From: Gemmatimonadaceae bacterium
GTDB lineage: Bacteria > Gemmatimonadota > Gemmatimonadetes > Gemmatimonadales > Gemmatimonadaceae
Length of the DNA stretch: 64,000 nt
Reading direction: 5' to 3'
Assembly (NCBI GenBank): GCA_035633115.1
Contig: DASQFN010000079.1
Coordinates: forward strand, 1 to 64,000
Made by a program: the position numbers and the translations under genes. Shown piece after piece: positions 26,086 through 35,446 of the stretch (position 1 is the stretch's first letter; every line of letters begins with the position of its first letter). The notes under the pieces are model-generated. The model ran no database searches, was not told where the DNA came from, and saw only the letters and a program-made list of their open reading frames with translations.

Positions 26086-27650
26086 TGTTGGCTCTCATCC
26101 TCGAGCCACAGCTCCTCCATGTGCACGAGCGGATCGGCTCCCCACGGACGGATCAATCCGCGGAGGCGCTTGTGTGCCACGATGGTCCGGTTGCCGAGAA
26201 ACAAAAACGTCGCAGGGACATCGGTGCGGAAGATCTCCGCGATCCTCCGAAATGCGCGGTCCTCGACGTCCGGGGCGGCTGTGGCGCTCACCTGATCGAG
26301 CAATCCAACGAGCTCGCTGTTCCTGTAACCGATCGGAAATGGCGGGCCGAAATGCTGCCTGAGCCAGGCCGCGCCGTGTTCGAGAAAGCTGAACGCGGCC
26401 TCGAATCGCCCGCTCTTCACCAGCGCGCGCACGGTCGCGTTCTCCATTCGCTGGATGCTCATGTCGACGCCTATCCGGCGAAGCCGATCCTGCACGTAGA
26501 TCGCCATTTCCCGCACGGGAGACATGCCGATTGCGAGAGCCGTGAAGCGGAACACTCGACCCTCACGCTCGCGCATGCCATCGCCATCGCGGTCGAGCCA
26601 GCCGGCTTCATTTAGAAGACTGCGTGCCTGTTCAGGATCGTACGGCAGCGGCTCGGGCACGTCGCCGCGGCGAAGCCGCTGCGGCGGAAAGGGGCCATCG
26701 ACTATGGGAATCTCCGGCCCGAAGTTGACGACTTGCCGGAGATCGTCTCGGTCGATCGCCAGCGTCAGGGCTCGCCGCACGCGAACGTCGCGGAAGAGGG
26801 GATTGTCGGCGTTCCAGAAGAGGGCCCACGATGCGGCGTCGGTGAGGTTCTGGTATACGCGAAAGCGCGGATCCTTGGCCAGCTTGGGAAGCTGAGCGGC
26901 GTTGGCTTCAGGGATGACATCAACACTGCCGCTCAACAGCTCCGTCAGCGGCGGATTGTCCCCGGCAAATTTGAGCACCACCCGTTCGATCTTCGGCTTC
27001 CTCCGGTAGTAGTCGGGGTTCACTTCGAACTCCATCATCGTCTCCGGGACATAGCGCACCAAGCGGTAGGGACCGTTACCGACGGGATTGGTCCAGAAGT
27101 CCCATTGGGTGAGCGTTGAACGGTCGAGATGCTGCAACCGGTGTTTCGGGTAGTAGACCACACTCACGTTGTAGAGGCGAGAGCCACGCCTTGAGCGCAC
27201 CGTCAGCGTCGAGTCGTCATGCACGGCCACCGATTCCACGGCGTCCGCGGGAAGGATAAGGACATCGGGATGGCTGAACAGACTCAGACTGAACGCGACG
27301 TCGTGCGCGGTGACCGGGACCCCATCGTGCCAGCGCACGTCGGTGCGCAGGTGGTACGTCCACTCACGGTAATCAGCGGAATGCTCCCACCGGTGCGCCA
27401 GCCGACCCTCCAGTTCGCCGCGTGAATTCCAGACCATCAATGGCAGAAAGACGAGACGCTCGGCGTTGGTCATGTCCGGCTTGAGGACGTCGGCGCCACC
27501 ATGGTACGCGATGATTAGCGTCGAGCTGCGGAAATCGCCACGATTCTTACCTCGGCCGCAGCCTACCGCAGCGAGGGCCAAAGAACCCACGCAGACCTCC
27601 ACAAATTGGCGCCGGTCGATCTGGCTGTACTGGGCGACATCCTTCGTCAT
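26082..27650 (-). CDS. SBP9: Tat-exported peptide ABC substrate-binding protein
   Basis: A 522-aa SBP_bac_5 member with twin-arginine leader QIDRRQFVEVCVGSLALAAVG|C. ATG 27650 overlaps the SBP8 stop, and its own stop overlaps SBP10's start, so three genes are translationally chained. Blocks are WTYHLRTDVRWHDGVPVTA, WTNPVGNGPYRLVRYVPETM and VRRALTLAIDRDDL, with loop DRDGDGMREREGRVF. Its C-terminus (MEELWLEDESQQ) closely resembles the fossil tail before SBP3 (LEDLWAEDGSQQ). This suggests an SBP9-like gene once preceded SBP3. Confidence 0.9.
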   Translation of the reverse strand: MTKDVAQYSQIDRRQFVEVCVGSLALAAVGCGRGKNRGDFRSSTLIIAYHGGADVLKPDMTNAERLVFLPLMVWNSRGELEGRLAHRWEHSADYREWTYHLRTDVRWHDGVPVTAHDVAFSLSLFSHPDVLILPADAVESVAVHDDSTLTVRSRRGSRLYNVSVVYYPKHRLQHLDRSTLTQWDFWTNPVGNGPYRLVRYVPETMMEFEVNPDYYRRKPKIERVVLKFAGDNPPLTELLSGSVDVIPEANAAQLPKLAKDPRFRVYQNLTDAASWALFWNADNPLFRDVRVRRALTLAIDRDDLRQVVNFGPEIPIVDGPFPPQRLRRGDVPEPLPYDPEQARSLLNEAGWLDRDGDGMREREGRVFRFTALAIGMSPVREMAIYVQDRLRRIGVDMSIQRMENATVRALVKSGRFEAAFSFLEHGAAWLRQHFGPPFPIGYRNSELVGLLDQVSATAAPDVEDRAFRRIAEIFRTDVPATFLFLGNRTIVAHKRLRGLIRPWGADPLVHMEELWLEDESQQ

Positions 27651-29173
27651 TGGTCGCTCCGATCCGCCACCCAAAGATGCTCCATGTGCTGTACCGGATC
27701 CGGCAAATAGCGCCCGTCGAGTCCATGGATTCGCTTGTTGACGAAGTAGCTCTGCGTCTGCGGAAAAAGAAACGTGACGGGGGCATCCTCGCTGAAGATC
27801 GCCATCAACTCGCGGTATACGGCGTCTAGAACATCAGGGTCGGCGGTCGCGAGCGCGCGATCAATGAGACGACCGACCTCGGGGTTGCGGTAACCGACCG
27901 GCGTGCCGGCCCCGTAATAAGTCCGGAGCCACCCCGGCAGATGTTGCGACAGGATGAAGGCAGCTTGGAATCGGCCGTCCTTCACGCGGCTGCTGAGAAT
28001 CTCCGTCTCCATGGATTGCAGCTCCATCTGCACGCCGACTCGACGAAGCTGTTCCTGGATGAGCACGGAAATCACGGCGAAACTCGGATCCTGCCGGACA
28101 AGCGCGGTGAAGCGGAATTGCCGGCCGTTCCTCTCACGGACGCCGTCGGCGTCATTGACACGCCAGCCAAGCGAGTCCAGCAGCGCGCGGGCGTGCACCG
28201 GATCGTAGGTCATCGGCGCCGGCAGATCGCGCCGCAGGAATTGCCCGCTCGTGTATGGTCCATCCGCAACGGGAAGTGTGACCGGCAGATTGAGGGCGGA
28301 CAGCAGCACGCGCCGGTCAATGGCCATCGTCAGGGCACGACGCACGCGCCGGTCACTGAAGAGAGGGTGATCGTTCTTCCAGTAAAGCGCGCGGACCACC
28401 GTTGGAGCTTCCGAGTGGTAGATCCGGAATCGCGGGTCCCGGGCGAGCATCGCGATCTGGGCGGGGTTCGACCCGGCGACAGCGTCCACGCCCCCGCTCA
28501 GAAGCTCAGTCAGCGCCGCGTCCTGCGCGAACTTGAGCACAACGCGCCGGATCTTCGGCGTCGTGAGAGGATACGGGGGACTGGCCTCGAATTCCATCAG
28601 TGTTTCGGGTATGTAGCGGACGAGTTTATATGGTCCATTCCCCACCGGATTCGTCCAGAAGTCCCAGTGATAGAATTTCTTCGGATCGAGCCGCTCGACG
28701 ATGTGCTTCGGATAGATCACGAGCCACCAGTCTTCATGGAATCCGTTCGGCGCCCGGATTGTTACGGTGGAATCATCGGGCGTGGTGGACTCGACCGTGG
28801 CCGGGGGGAAATAGCCAACGTCGGGATTGCTCAGCAGGTCGAGCGTGAACTTGACATCGTGCGCGGTGACCGGCACGCCGTCCTGCCAACGCAAATCGGT
28901 ACGCAGGTGATAGGTGGACTGGCGATGGTCCGCCGAGTGCTCCCAGGTGCGCGCCAGTCGCGGCTGTCGTTCGCCTGCCGAATCCAATTCGGTCAGCGAT
29001 AGGAATACCAGGTAGCGAGCCGAGGCATCCGCCATCGGGCTGAGCGCGTCGCGGCCGCAGCAGTAGGCCACGGTAACCGTCGAAACGCGCGCGGGTGGAG
29101 AGTGTTCGGCTCCGCCGCACGCGGCTACCGCGAGGGCGATCACGACTGTTTTGGCGAGCGGAGGTAATCTCAT
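27647..29173 (-). CDS. SBP8: peptide ABC substrate-binding lipoprotein
   Basis: An SBP_bac_5 member of 508 aa from ATG 29173 (MRLPPLAKTVVIALAVAA|C); an upstream ATG at 29230 would add a charged leader. It has an unusual Cys pair near the mature N-terminus (VAYCCGRDALSPM). Blocks are STYHLRTDLRWQDGVPVTA, WTNPVGNGPYKLVRYIPETL and VRRALTMAIDRRVL; the loop is partly lost (VNDADGVRERNGRQF). It has no close sister in the first block and may be an insertion after the block duplication. A GxG-like dipeptide pocket cannot be assigned. Confidence 0.88.
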   Translation of the reverse strand: MRLPPLAKTVVIALAVAACGGAEHSPPARVSTVTVAYCCGRDALSPMADASARYLVFLSLTELDSAGERQPRLARTWEHSADHRQSTYHLRTDLRWQDGVPVTAHDVKFTLDLLSNPDVGYFPPATVESTTPDDSTVTIRAPNGFHEDWWLVIYPKHIVERLDPKKFYHWDFWTNPVGNGPYKLVRYIPETLMEFEASPPYPLTTPKIRRVVLKFAQDAALTELLSGGVDAVAGSNPAQIAMLARDPRFRIYHSEAPTVVRALYWKNDHPLFSDRRVRRALTMAIDRRVLLSALNLPVTLPVADGPYTSGQFLRRDLPAPMTYDPVHARALLDSLGWRVNDADGVRERNGRQFRFTALVRQDPSFAVISVLIQEQLRRVGVQMELQSMETEILSSRVKDGRFQAAFILSQHLPGWLRTYYGAGTPVGYRNPEVGRLIDRALATADPDVLDAVYRELMAIFSEDAPVTFLFPQTQSYFVNKRIHGLDGRYLPDPVQHMEHLWVADRSDQ

Positions 29174-29278
29174 CTCCGCCCAACGAAATGTTTCCACGTC
29201 GTGGTCGGATGGCGCGCGAGCCGATGACATCGCGTGAATCGTTTCACGTGGTGCCTGTGCCCACAATCCCCTGCATGC

Positions 29279-30850
29279 TCATCGCGGGCTGCTGTCCTCC
29301 AGCCACAGCTGCTCGGCGTACCAGAGGGGATCGGCCCGATACGGGGAGCTCAGGCCGCGGACGCGGCGGTGCACTATGCTCGTCCACAGCGCCGGATAGA
29401 GCGCTGTCATGGGAATCTCAGCCTGGAAGATCGGCCACACCTCCCGGTAGATGCTGTCCCGCTCCGCGGGGTTCATGCTCGCCGCTGCACGCTCGAGAAG
29501 CTCAGCCACTTTCGGATTCGCATAGCCAAGCAGAGAGCCTTTTCCGAAGACCCTCGCGTTTCCGTTCTCGCCGGTGACGCTCGTCACGATCGCGGCATCG
29601 AAGTCACCCCGTTGCCACCGATCCCGCCCCGCCAGCATGTCCATGCTGAGGATCTCCATTCGAATCCCTGCACGACGGAGCTGCGACTGGACCAGGAGGG
29701 CCGCCTGGCCCCGGGAAGTCCCCGCCGTCCAACCCCCCGTCATCATGAGGAGACTGAAACGGAAGGGCCGACCGTCCCGGTCGCGGATCCCGTCGCCGTC
29801 GCGGTCGCGCCACCCGGCTTCCTCGAGGAGCCGGGCCGCCTGCGCGGGATCGTGGGGCAGGGGCGCCGGGACCTCGCCTCGGTCCAACTGCCGCTGCGTG
29901 AAGATCACGTCGAAGAGAGGGGTTCCCTCAGGCTGGCTCGCGGCTCGGAGCACTTCCCGGCGATCGATGGCCAGGGTAAGCGCCCGTCGAACCCGCGAGT
30001 CGCGGAATGCCGAATGCCGATGGTTCCAATAGACAGCGGTGAACACCCCCATGCCGGAGTGGTGAGAATACGCCCGGAACCGGGCGTCGCCCCCCAGCTG
30101 GAGGAGGCTGCCAGGGCTCATGTAGGTGACGGCGTCCACGTTGCCGCTGAGGAGTTCCGTGATTGACGGCTCCGCCGCGACCTTGACGACCACCCGATCT
30201 ATTCTAGGGCGCGCGCCGTAGTACTCGGGGTTCACCTCGAAAACCATTGCCGTGTTCGGCACCCGGCGGACGAAGCGATATGGGCCGTTGCCAACCGGCC
30301 GCTTCCAGAATTCCCAGCTGACGAACTCGTCCGGATCGAGCCCCTCCAGGAGATGCTTCGGGAGGTACGCCATCCAGTCGTCCAGCGGGCTGCCCGGCCC
30401 CCGCTGGTGGTAGGTGATCGTGTAGGTGCTGTCGTCCAGGACCACGACCGAGTAGACCCGCGATCCCCTCAGCTCGGTGCGGCGATGGAGCTCCATGGTG
30501 AACGCGACGTCGTGGGCCGTGACCGGAACCCCGTCGTGCCATCGGACGCCTGTCCGGAGATGAACGGTCCAGCTCCTGTAGTCCGGCGAGTGCTCCCAGC
30601 TCCGAGCCAGGCGACTCTCCAGCTTTCCCTTCTCGTTCCGGGCCACAAGCGGGAGGAAAAGGAGGAACCGCGACGGGTAGCTCCAGATGCTACTCTCGTC
30701 GCCCGGCAAGAGGACAGTGAGAGTCGATGGCGCAGCCCGCCGCTCACCGGGTGATCCGCAGCCGGCGAGGAGGAGCAGGCCCAAGGCGGCAGGCGCGACC
30801 GCGGCGAGCGGACGCTGCCGGGTTTCGCGCAATGACGTGATTATCATCAT
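29279..30850 (-). CDS. SBP7: peptide ABC substrate-binding lipoprotein
   Basis: A 523-aa SBP_bac_5 member with Sec signal APAALGLLLLAG|C. It is the sister of SBP14: TVLLPGDESSIWS, STYTITYHQRGPGSPLDDW and MMTGGWTAGTSRGQAALLVQ are nearly the same. The loop is DRDGDGIRDRDGRPF. Two alternative ATG codons lie within the first two positions. It is first after the gap that follows the S9 peptidase, so a promoter upstream is plausible; only a weak match is seen (see 30851-31185). Confidence 0.9.
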   Translation of the reverse strand: MMIITSLRETRQRPLAAVAPAALGLLLLAGCGSPGERRAAPSTLTVLLPGDESSIWSYPSRFLLFLPLVARNEKGKLESRLARSWEHSPDYRSWTVHLRTGVRWHDGVPVTAHDVAFTMELHRRTELRGSRVYSVVVLDDSTYTITYHQRGPGSPLDDWMAYLPKHLLEGLDPDEFVSWEFWKRPVGNGPYRFVRRVPNTAMVFEVNPEYYGARPRIDRVVVKVAAEPSITELLSGNVDAVTYMSPGSLLQLGGDARFRAYSHHSGMGVFTAVYWNHRHSAFRDSRVRRALTLAIDRREVLRAASQPEGTPLFDVIFTQRQLDRGEVPAPLPHDPAQAARLLEEAGWRDRDGDGIRDRDGRPFRFSLLMMTGGWTAGTSRGQAALLVQSQLRRAGIRMEILSMDMLAGRDRWQRGDFDAAIVTSVTGENGNARVFGKGSLLGYANPKVAELLERAAASMNPAERDSIYREVWPIFQAEIPMTALYPALWTSIVHRRVRGLSSPYRADPLWYAEQLWLEDSSPR

Positions 30851-31185
30851 CCGTTGATGACCGATTTAACTTCTCCCGCGGAGGCGTCTACAATAATGCA
30901 TGCCGGTTGCGAGGCCGCGCTCACAAAAGATTCTTACTGCGCGTGGCGGAGAAGCCAGCCCTGACGATGCCCCGCCGCGATATTGGACGCGCCTTAGCAA
31001 CCGAGTGACCGTACCTCCTATAGACCCACGAAGTCTCGTGACGTAGTGTATTGGAGACCGTCCGCACAAATGGAAGACAGATCTCCAAGTGGGATGGCGA
31101 TTGCCTGCGATAGGCCGCGTCCGCTTCACACATACAGCACGAGCGTCGGAAACATGGCCGTCACTACTCGTCGGAGGCAACCTTC
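30851..31185. other. Intergenic region upstream of SBP7
   Basis: No convincing gene. Reading toward SBP7 there is a weak sigma70-like pair: TTGTAG at 30888-30893 and TTAAAT at 30864-30869, 18 bases apart, in a locally AT-rich stretch ending 14 bases before the SBP7 ATG. Open frames here lack recognisable similarity. Confidence 0.25.
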
Positions 31186-31466
31186 ATGTCCACGCACGAA
31201 GCCGCGTTAGCCGACCGCGACAAAGATGAGGGCTGGACGCTCTATCTCATGAACGCCGACGGTACCAACGTCAGGCGCATAACGCAACCCGGCTCGGGCG
31301 GAGGGTAGTGGACATGCACCCCGCGAGGTCGCCAGACGGAACGCGCATCGCGTTCTCCGCAATTCGCGGCGGAATGCCGACACTCCACGTGCTTCGTTTA
31401 GACGATCCCTCTAACTCGCGGCGGATCACCCTTCATAACCAGCCCGATCTGCACCCGAGTTGGTGA
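31186..31466 (+). pseudogene. PD40/TolB-like repeat remnant, frameshifted
   Basis: Plus-strand remnant. From ATG 31186 the frame reads DKDEGWTLYLMNADGTNVRR then ITQPGSGGG and a stop at 31306. After a shift the adjacent frame continues with DMHPARSPDGTRIAF, IRGGMPTLHVLRLDD and HNQPDLHPSW, ending at 31466. These are consecutive PD40 propeller repeats interrupted by a frameshift. It is the only plus-strand coding remnant inside the array and is not the same repeat set as the intact propeller at 21567-22526. Confidence 0.6.
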
Positions 31467-31521
31467 GCGCCGACCCGGTCGTTCCATCGCGGGCTACCAA
31501 GCTCGCTTATCGGAATTACTC

Positions 31522-33795
31522 TTACGGTTTCAGGTGCTCCTGGAAATAACTGCGATAGGCTTCCAGCCTGTAGTCCTCCAGCATATTGCCTGGAACCCAG
31601 TGGCCCCACTTAGGCAGGACGATCAGGTCGTAACGCTTACCCGCCCGGTTAAGCGCGTCAACCATCCTCATCGTGTGAGAGAAAGGAACCTCGACGTCGC
31701 TGGTGCCGTGCATCAGCAGCAGCTTGCCTCTGAGGTTGCCCGCCAATAAAAGATTAGAAGCGTACGCATAGGCTTCTTTATTGGTCTCCGGGGGGCCTAG
31801 CTGCCCGTGGTTTGGATGCTCATACAGGTCGGTGATCGGAGCTACACCAATGCCAACGTGATAGACATCGGGAGCTTGCAACATGGCGCGGATGGCGTAG
31901 TAGCCTCCCAGTGAGTTGCCCTGGATTCCCACCCGGGTCAGGTCCATGTAGGGCCGCTTTTCGGCCAACTGCTTGAGCGTGGCCACGTGGTCTGGGATCT
32001 CATAGCGACCCCACGTGCCGTAGGTCACGCTCTCGAATTCCCTTCCTCGTGCTCCTCCGATGAAGGGCCCCCGTCCGTCGACGATCAACGTGATGAAACC
32101 CAACTGAGCCATCGCTTGGGACCACACACCGCCACCTTCTCGCTCCGAAATATCGGCAAATGTGCGCGGCACGATGCTCAGACCGCCATAGATATGCTCG
32201 ATGACCGGATACTTTTTATTCGGATCAAAGTCATAAGGCTTGTAGAGCACCCCATATAGATCGGTGCTCCCGTCAGCTGCCTTGACCACGAACTCCTCCG
32301 GCGGGCTCCACTTCAGATCCTTCAGGCCGTCGATGTTGGCCTTGGAAAGGGTTTGCAGCAGAGCGCCATCGGCGCGCCTCAGCTCGACTGCCGGCGGTCG
32401 CGCTGTGGTCGAGTGCGTGTCGAGGAAGAACTGCTTTGAGGGTGCAAACTGGACCCTGTGCAGGAAGCGCCCGAAGATTTGGAGGTCATGCTGGCCGGGC
32501 GCCTCGGTGAGCCGTGTGAAACCCTGGCCCTCCATATTCACCCGGTAGAGGTGGGTGTCGTAGGGCCGCTGCCGATCACCGTGGGCAACGAAGTAGATCC
32601 AACCCGCTTTCTGGTCCACAGAGACGACCCGTACCACGGGGAATTCGCCTTTCGTCAGTTGTCGGATAAGCGTCCCGTTCATGTCGTACAGATAGAGGTG
32701 CTTCCACCCCGATCGCTGCGACAGCCAGATGAATCCCGCTCCATCCTCAAGCAATGTGGTGAAAGGTGTTTGTCGCAAGACAAACGCTTCATCATGGGTG
32801 AGAACAATCCTGGTGGAGCCGGTTGCGGCATTGGCGGCCATCAGCTCCATCTTCAAGACGCCAAGGTCGTCTCTGGCGTAGGGAGGATTGCGTAAGAACA
32901 GCAGCTCCGAACTGTTGCTCGACCACGCGAGGAGGGAAATGTTCTGACCCGGGTCCCCGCCAGCGTCAACGCGGACCTTCCGCTTGGAGGCGATATCAAT
33001 GATGAAGAGCTCTAGCTGCTCCTTCGGCTTACCAGCCATCCGGGGCCAGGTAATCCACTCCACTTCTTCAGCCGGATTGAGATAGTGGACGATTGGAATT
33101 TTGGGCACCTTGCGGTAGTCCACTTTTGTGACGGCCAGCTTCGAGCCGTCCGGGGACCAATGGGCTGCGGATCGGCCCCGGACCATCCATTCATAATCTT
33201 TGACACCATCGCTGGTAAGCTGCACCCTCCGGCCGTTATCGGTGGAGCGCAGCCACAGGTTGTAATCCTTGATACCAGCAAACCAGTGCCCATCGGGAGA
33301 CGGCACCTCTGCAGCCTGAGGCACAAGCTGGATTTTCTGTTCTCCGGACAACGTGGGGGCGCGGATAATCTTGTAGGTATCGAGATGGAGGATGAACTCC
33401 TTGTTTTCCACCGTAAACTTGACCGCTTTCTCGCCGTCGAGAAAAGTGAACTCCGCAAACGGAAGTCCCTGGTAAGGCGGTTCGCGTCCTATCAGCGGCG
33501 TGAGTGACTGTCGTAATCGCGCAGTGTCGAACAAGGGCGTCCTGGTGTTGGCCCCGGGGTCAACTTTCCAGATGAGGGTGTTGGCCGGCAGTCCTTCGGC
33601 GTACCAGAAGCTCGAGCCATCTTCCATCCAGTGCGGCGTGATCGAGCCGCCCTTCACGTGAGAGGGAAACTCAAGGTAGCGGTGGTACATCGCCTCCCGC
33701 TCTGATTGCTTTGTCTCCTGAGCACCAACCAATGGAGGGTTGTTGATCGAGCCAACGACCAGAATGACAAATATTTTTGCGTTTGGTCCCACCAC
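31522..33795 (-). CDS. Secreted prolyl-oligopeptidase-family (S9, DPP IV-like) peptidase
   Basis: 757 aa. GTG 33795 is preceded by AGGAGG at ideal spacing. The N-terminal leader (KIFVILVVGSINNPPLVGA, then QETKQSEREAM) is followed by a DPP IV-type propeller, about residues 60-480. A C-terminal alpha/beta-hydrolase has catalytic Ser628 in GNSLGGYYA, Asp700 in HGTSDVEVPF and His732 in PKWGHW. S9 enzymes release dipeptides or cleave after proline in short peptides; here it would supply periplasmic peptides to the SBPs. It is inserted between SBP6 and SBP7, splitting the duplicated block. Its leader resembles that of the unrelated esterase gene. Confidence 0.9.
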   Translation of the reverse strand: MVGPNAKIFVILVVGSINNPPLVGAQETKQSEREAMYHRYLEFPSHVKGGSITPHWMEDGSSFWYAEGLPANTLIWKVDPGANTRTPLFDTARLRQSLTPLIGREPPYQGLPFAEFTFLDGEKAVKFTVENKEFILHLDTYKIIRAPTLSGEQKIQLVPQAAEVPSPDGHWFAGIKDYNLWLRSTDNGRRVQLTSDGVKDYEWMVRGRSAAHWSPDGSKLAVTKVDYRKVPKIPIVHYLNPAEEVEWITWPRMAGKPKEQLELFIIDIASKRKVRVDAGGDPGQNISLLAWSSNSSELLFLRNPPYARDDLGVLKMELMAANAATGSTRIVLTHDEAFVLRQTPFTTLLEDGAGFIWLSQRSGWKHLYLYDMNGTLIRQLTKGEFPVVRVVSVDQKAGWIYFVAHGDRQRPYDTHLYRVNMEGQGFTRLTEAPGQHDLQIFGRFLHRVQFAPSKQFFLDTHSTTARPPAVELRRADGALLQTLSKANIDGLKDLKWSPPEEFVVKAADGSTDLYGVLYKPYDFDPNKKYPVIEHIYGGLSIVPRTFADISEREGGGVWSQAMAQLGFITLIVDGRGPFIGGARGREFESVTYGTWGRYEIPDHVATLKQLAEKRPYMDLTRVGIQGNSLGGYYAIRAMLQAPDVYHVGIGVAPITDLYEHPNHGQLGPPETNKEAYAYASNLLLAGNLRGKLLLMHGTSDVEVPFSHTMRMVDALNRAGKRYDLIVLPKWGHWVPGNMLEDYRLEAYRSYFQEHLKP

Positions 33796-33916
33796 GAACG
33801 GCCTCCTTTAAGGTGTTACAGCGGAATTCGGCTTGGTATGCTGCACACGCCCACCCTCCAAGAAGCCGATGCAATGCGGTGTACAAAGATCATGGCCTGC
33901 TCCTGGTGAGTCTCAT

Positions 33917-35446
33917 TCAGCGCTCATTCTCGATCCATAAGTGCTCCAGAGACCACAGGGGATTGGCCCTGAACGGACTGCTCATGCCCTTCACCCGCCG
34001 ATGTACGACGTACGTCTCCACGCTCAACACGAGCGAGGTGAAAGGCAGATCTTCGCCAAACTCCGACATCAAGCCACGAAAGATCTCGTCCATTTCATCG
34101 GGGTTCCGCGTTTTCTGCGCTGCTGCAAGCAGCTTTATGACGCGTTCATTGCGATAGCCAAGCGGAGAGTCCTCCCCGAAGAAGCGGACGAGTTCGGGGA
34201 TTTCGGACCAGAGAAGGCCGAGTGCGGCGTCGAAATCCCCGGCTCTCAGCCGGACGCCCGCGGCTCGGCCTTCCACTATGGTGATGTCCATCCGTATGCC
34301 CACCTGACGGAGCTGGGCCTGAACGTAAACCGCTGCCGCTTGCCACTCGGAATCGACCATCAGCGAAAACCTGAACTGGCGACCGTCTCGCTCGCGAACT
34401 CCATCGCCATCGAGGTCTCGCCAGCCAGCCTGGTCGAGGAGCCTGCCTGCCAATTCCCGATCGTACGGCAGCGGCTTGGGTACCTCACGCTGCCAGTATT
34501 GACGTTCGGTATAGACGACATCGACGGTGGGGAGATGTTCCCACATGGTGAGCACTCGAAGGAGCTCGCGGCGATTGATCGCAAGCGTCAACGCGCGGCG
34601 CACACGGGGGTCCGCGAAGAGAGGGTTCCGCTGATTCCAGAAGATGACCTGCAGAGCCAGGATGTCATCCCAGACCTCGTAATACACGCGAAAGCGGGGG
34701 TCATTCCTGATTGCAATCACGTCGGATTTGCGGAAGCGACTCACTGCATCCACGTTGCCGCTCAAGAGCTCCGTCACGGACGGGGGACCGAACTTGAGGA
34801 TCAATCGATCGATCTTCGGCCTCCCGAAGACGTAGTCAGGGTTGGCCTCGAACTCCATGAAGGTCCGGGGCACATGCCGAACGTAGCGGTACGCGCCATT
34901 GCCCACCGGCCGCGTCCAGAAGTCCCAGCTGTTGAACTTCGTCGGATCGAGATTTTCCAGCAGATGCTTCGGGAAATAGTAGGCAAACATTTCCGGGGAC
35001 GTAGGGGAAAAGCCTTTGTTGTACGTGATGACGAACGTGCTGTCGTCGGGGACAGCTGTCGAGTAAGACCCTGGCGCTCTTTTGAGAACAGCGGGGTGAC
35101 TGAGCAGGTCCATGGTGTACTTGACATCGTGAGCGGTGACGGGCATTCCGTCGTGCCACCGCACGTTGGTGCGAAGGTGGTACGTCCAGGTGGCATAGTC
35201 GGGCGAGTGCTCCCAGCTCTTCGCCAGCCGGCCCTGAATTTTTCCGCTCTCATCGGGAAGCGCCATCTGAAGAAAGACGGTGGACCGCGGCCAGCCTCCC
35301 CAACCCTCGTCGTAAAGCGCGGTGAGAGTGGAGCGATCGTCAGGTTTTCGGTCGCCTCGGCTGTAGTCGATACATGCAAGCGCAACGAAGCAAACGCACA
35401 GGCCAGCCTTCCAACGGACGGATGCGATGCGGCGCATGAAGATCAT
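33917..35446 (-). CDS. SBP6: peptide ABC substrate-binding protein with shifted lipobox
   Basis: A 509-aa SBP_bac_5 member, sister of SBP13. ATG 35446 overlaps the SBP5 stop. The leader reads CVCFVALACIDY-SRGD: the Cys expected before SRGD in SBP13 is Tyr here, while a Cys has appeared four residues earlier (VALAC). Lipidation may therefore have moved. Blocks are WTYHLRTNVRWHDGMPVTA, WTRPVGNGAYRYVRHVPRTF (note Ala for Pro in GNGPYR) and VRRALTLAINRREL, with loop DLDGDGVRERDGRQF. Confidence 0.9.
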   Translation of the reverse strand: MIFMRRIASVRWKAGLCVCFVALACIDYSRGDRKPDDRSTLTALYDEGWGGWPRSTVFLQMALPDESGKIQGRLAKSWEHSPDYATWTYHLRTNVRWHDGMPVTAHDVKYTMDLLSHPAVLKRAPGSYSTAVPDDSTFVITYNKGFSPTSPEMFAYYFPKHLLENLDPTKFNSWDFWTRPVGNGAYRYVRHVPRTFMEFEANPDYVFGRPKIDRLILKFGPPSVTELLSGNVDAVSRFRKSDVIAIRNDPRFRVYYEVWDDILALQVIFWNQRNPLFADPRVRRALTLAINRRELLRVLTMWEHLPTVDVVYTERQYWQREVPKPLPYDRELAGRLLDQAGWRDLDGDGVRERDGRQFRFSLMVDSEWQAAAVYVQAQLRQVGIRMDITIVEGRAAGVRLRAGDFDAALGLLWSEIPELVRFFGEDSPLGYRNERVIKLLAAAQKTRNPDEMDEIFRGLMSEFGEDLPFTSLVLSVETYVVHRRVKGMSSPFRANPLWSLEHLWIENER

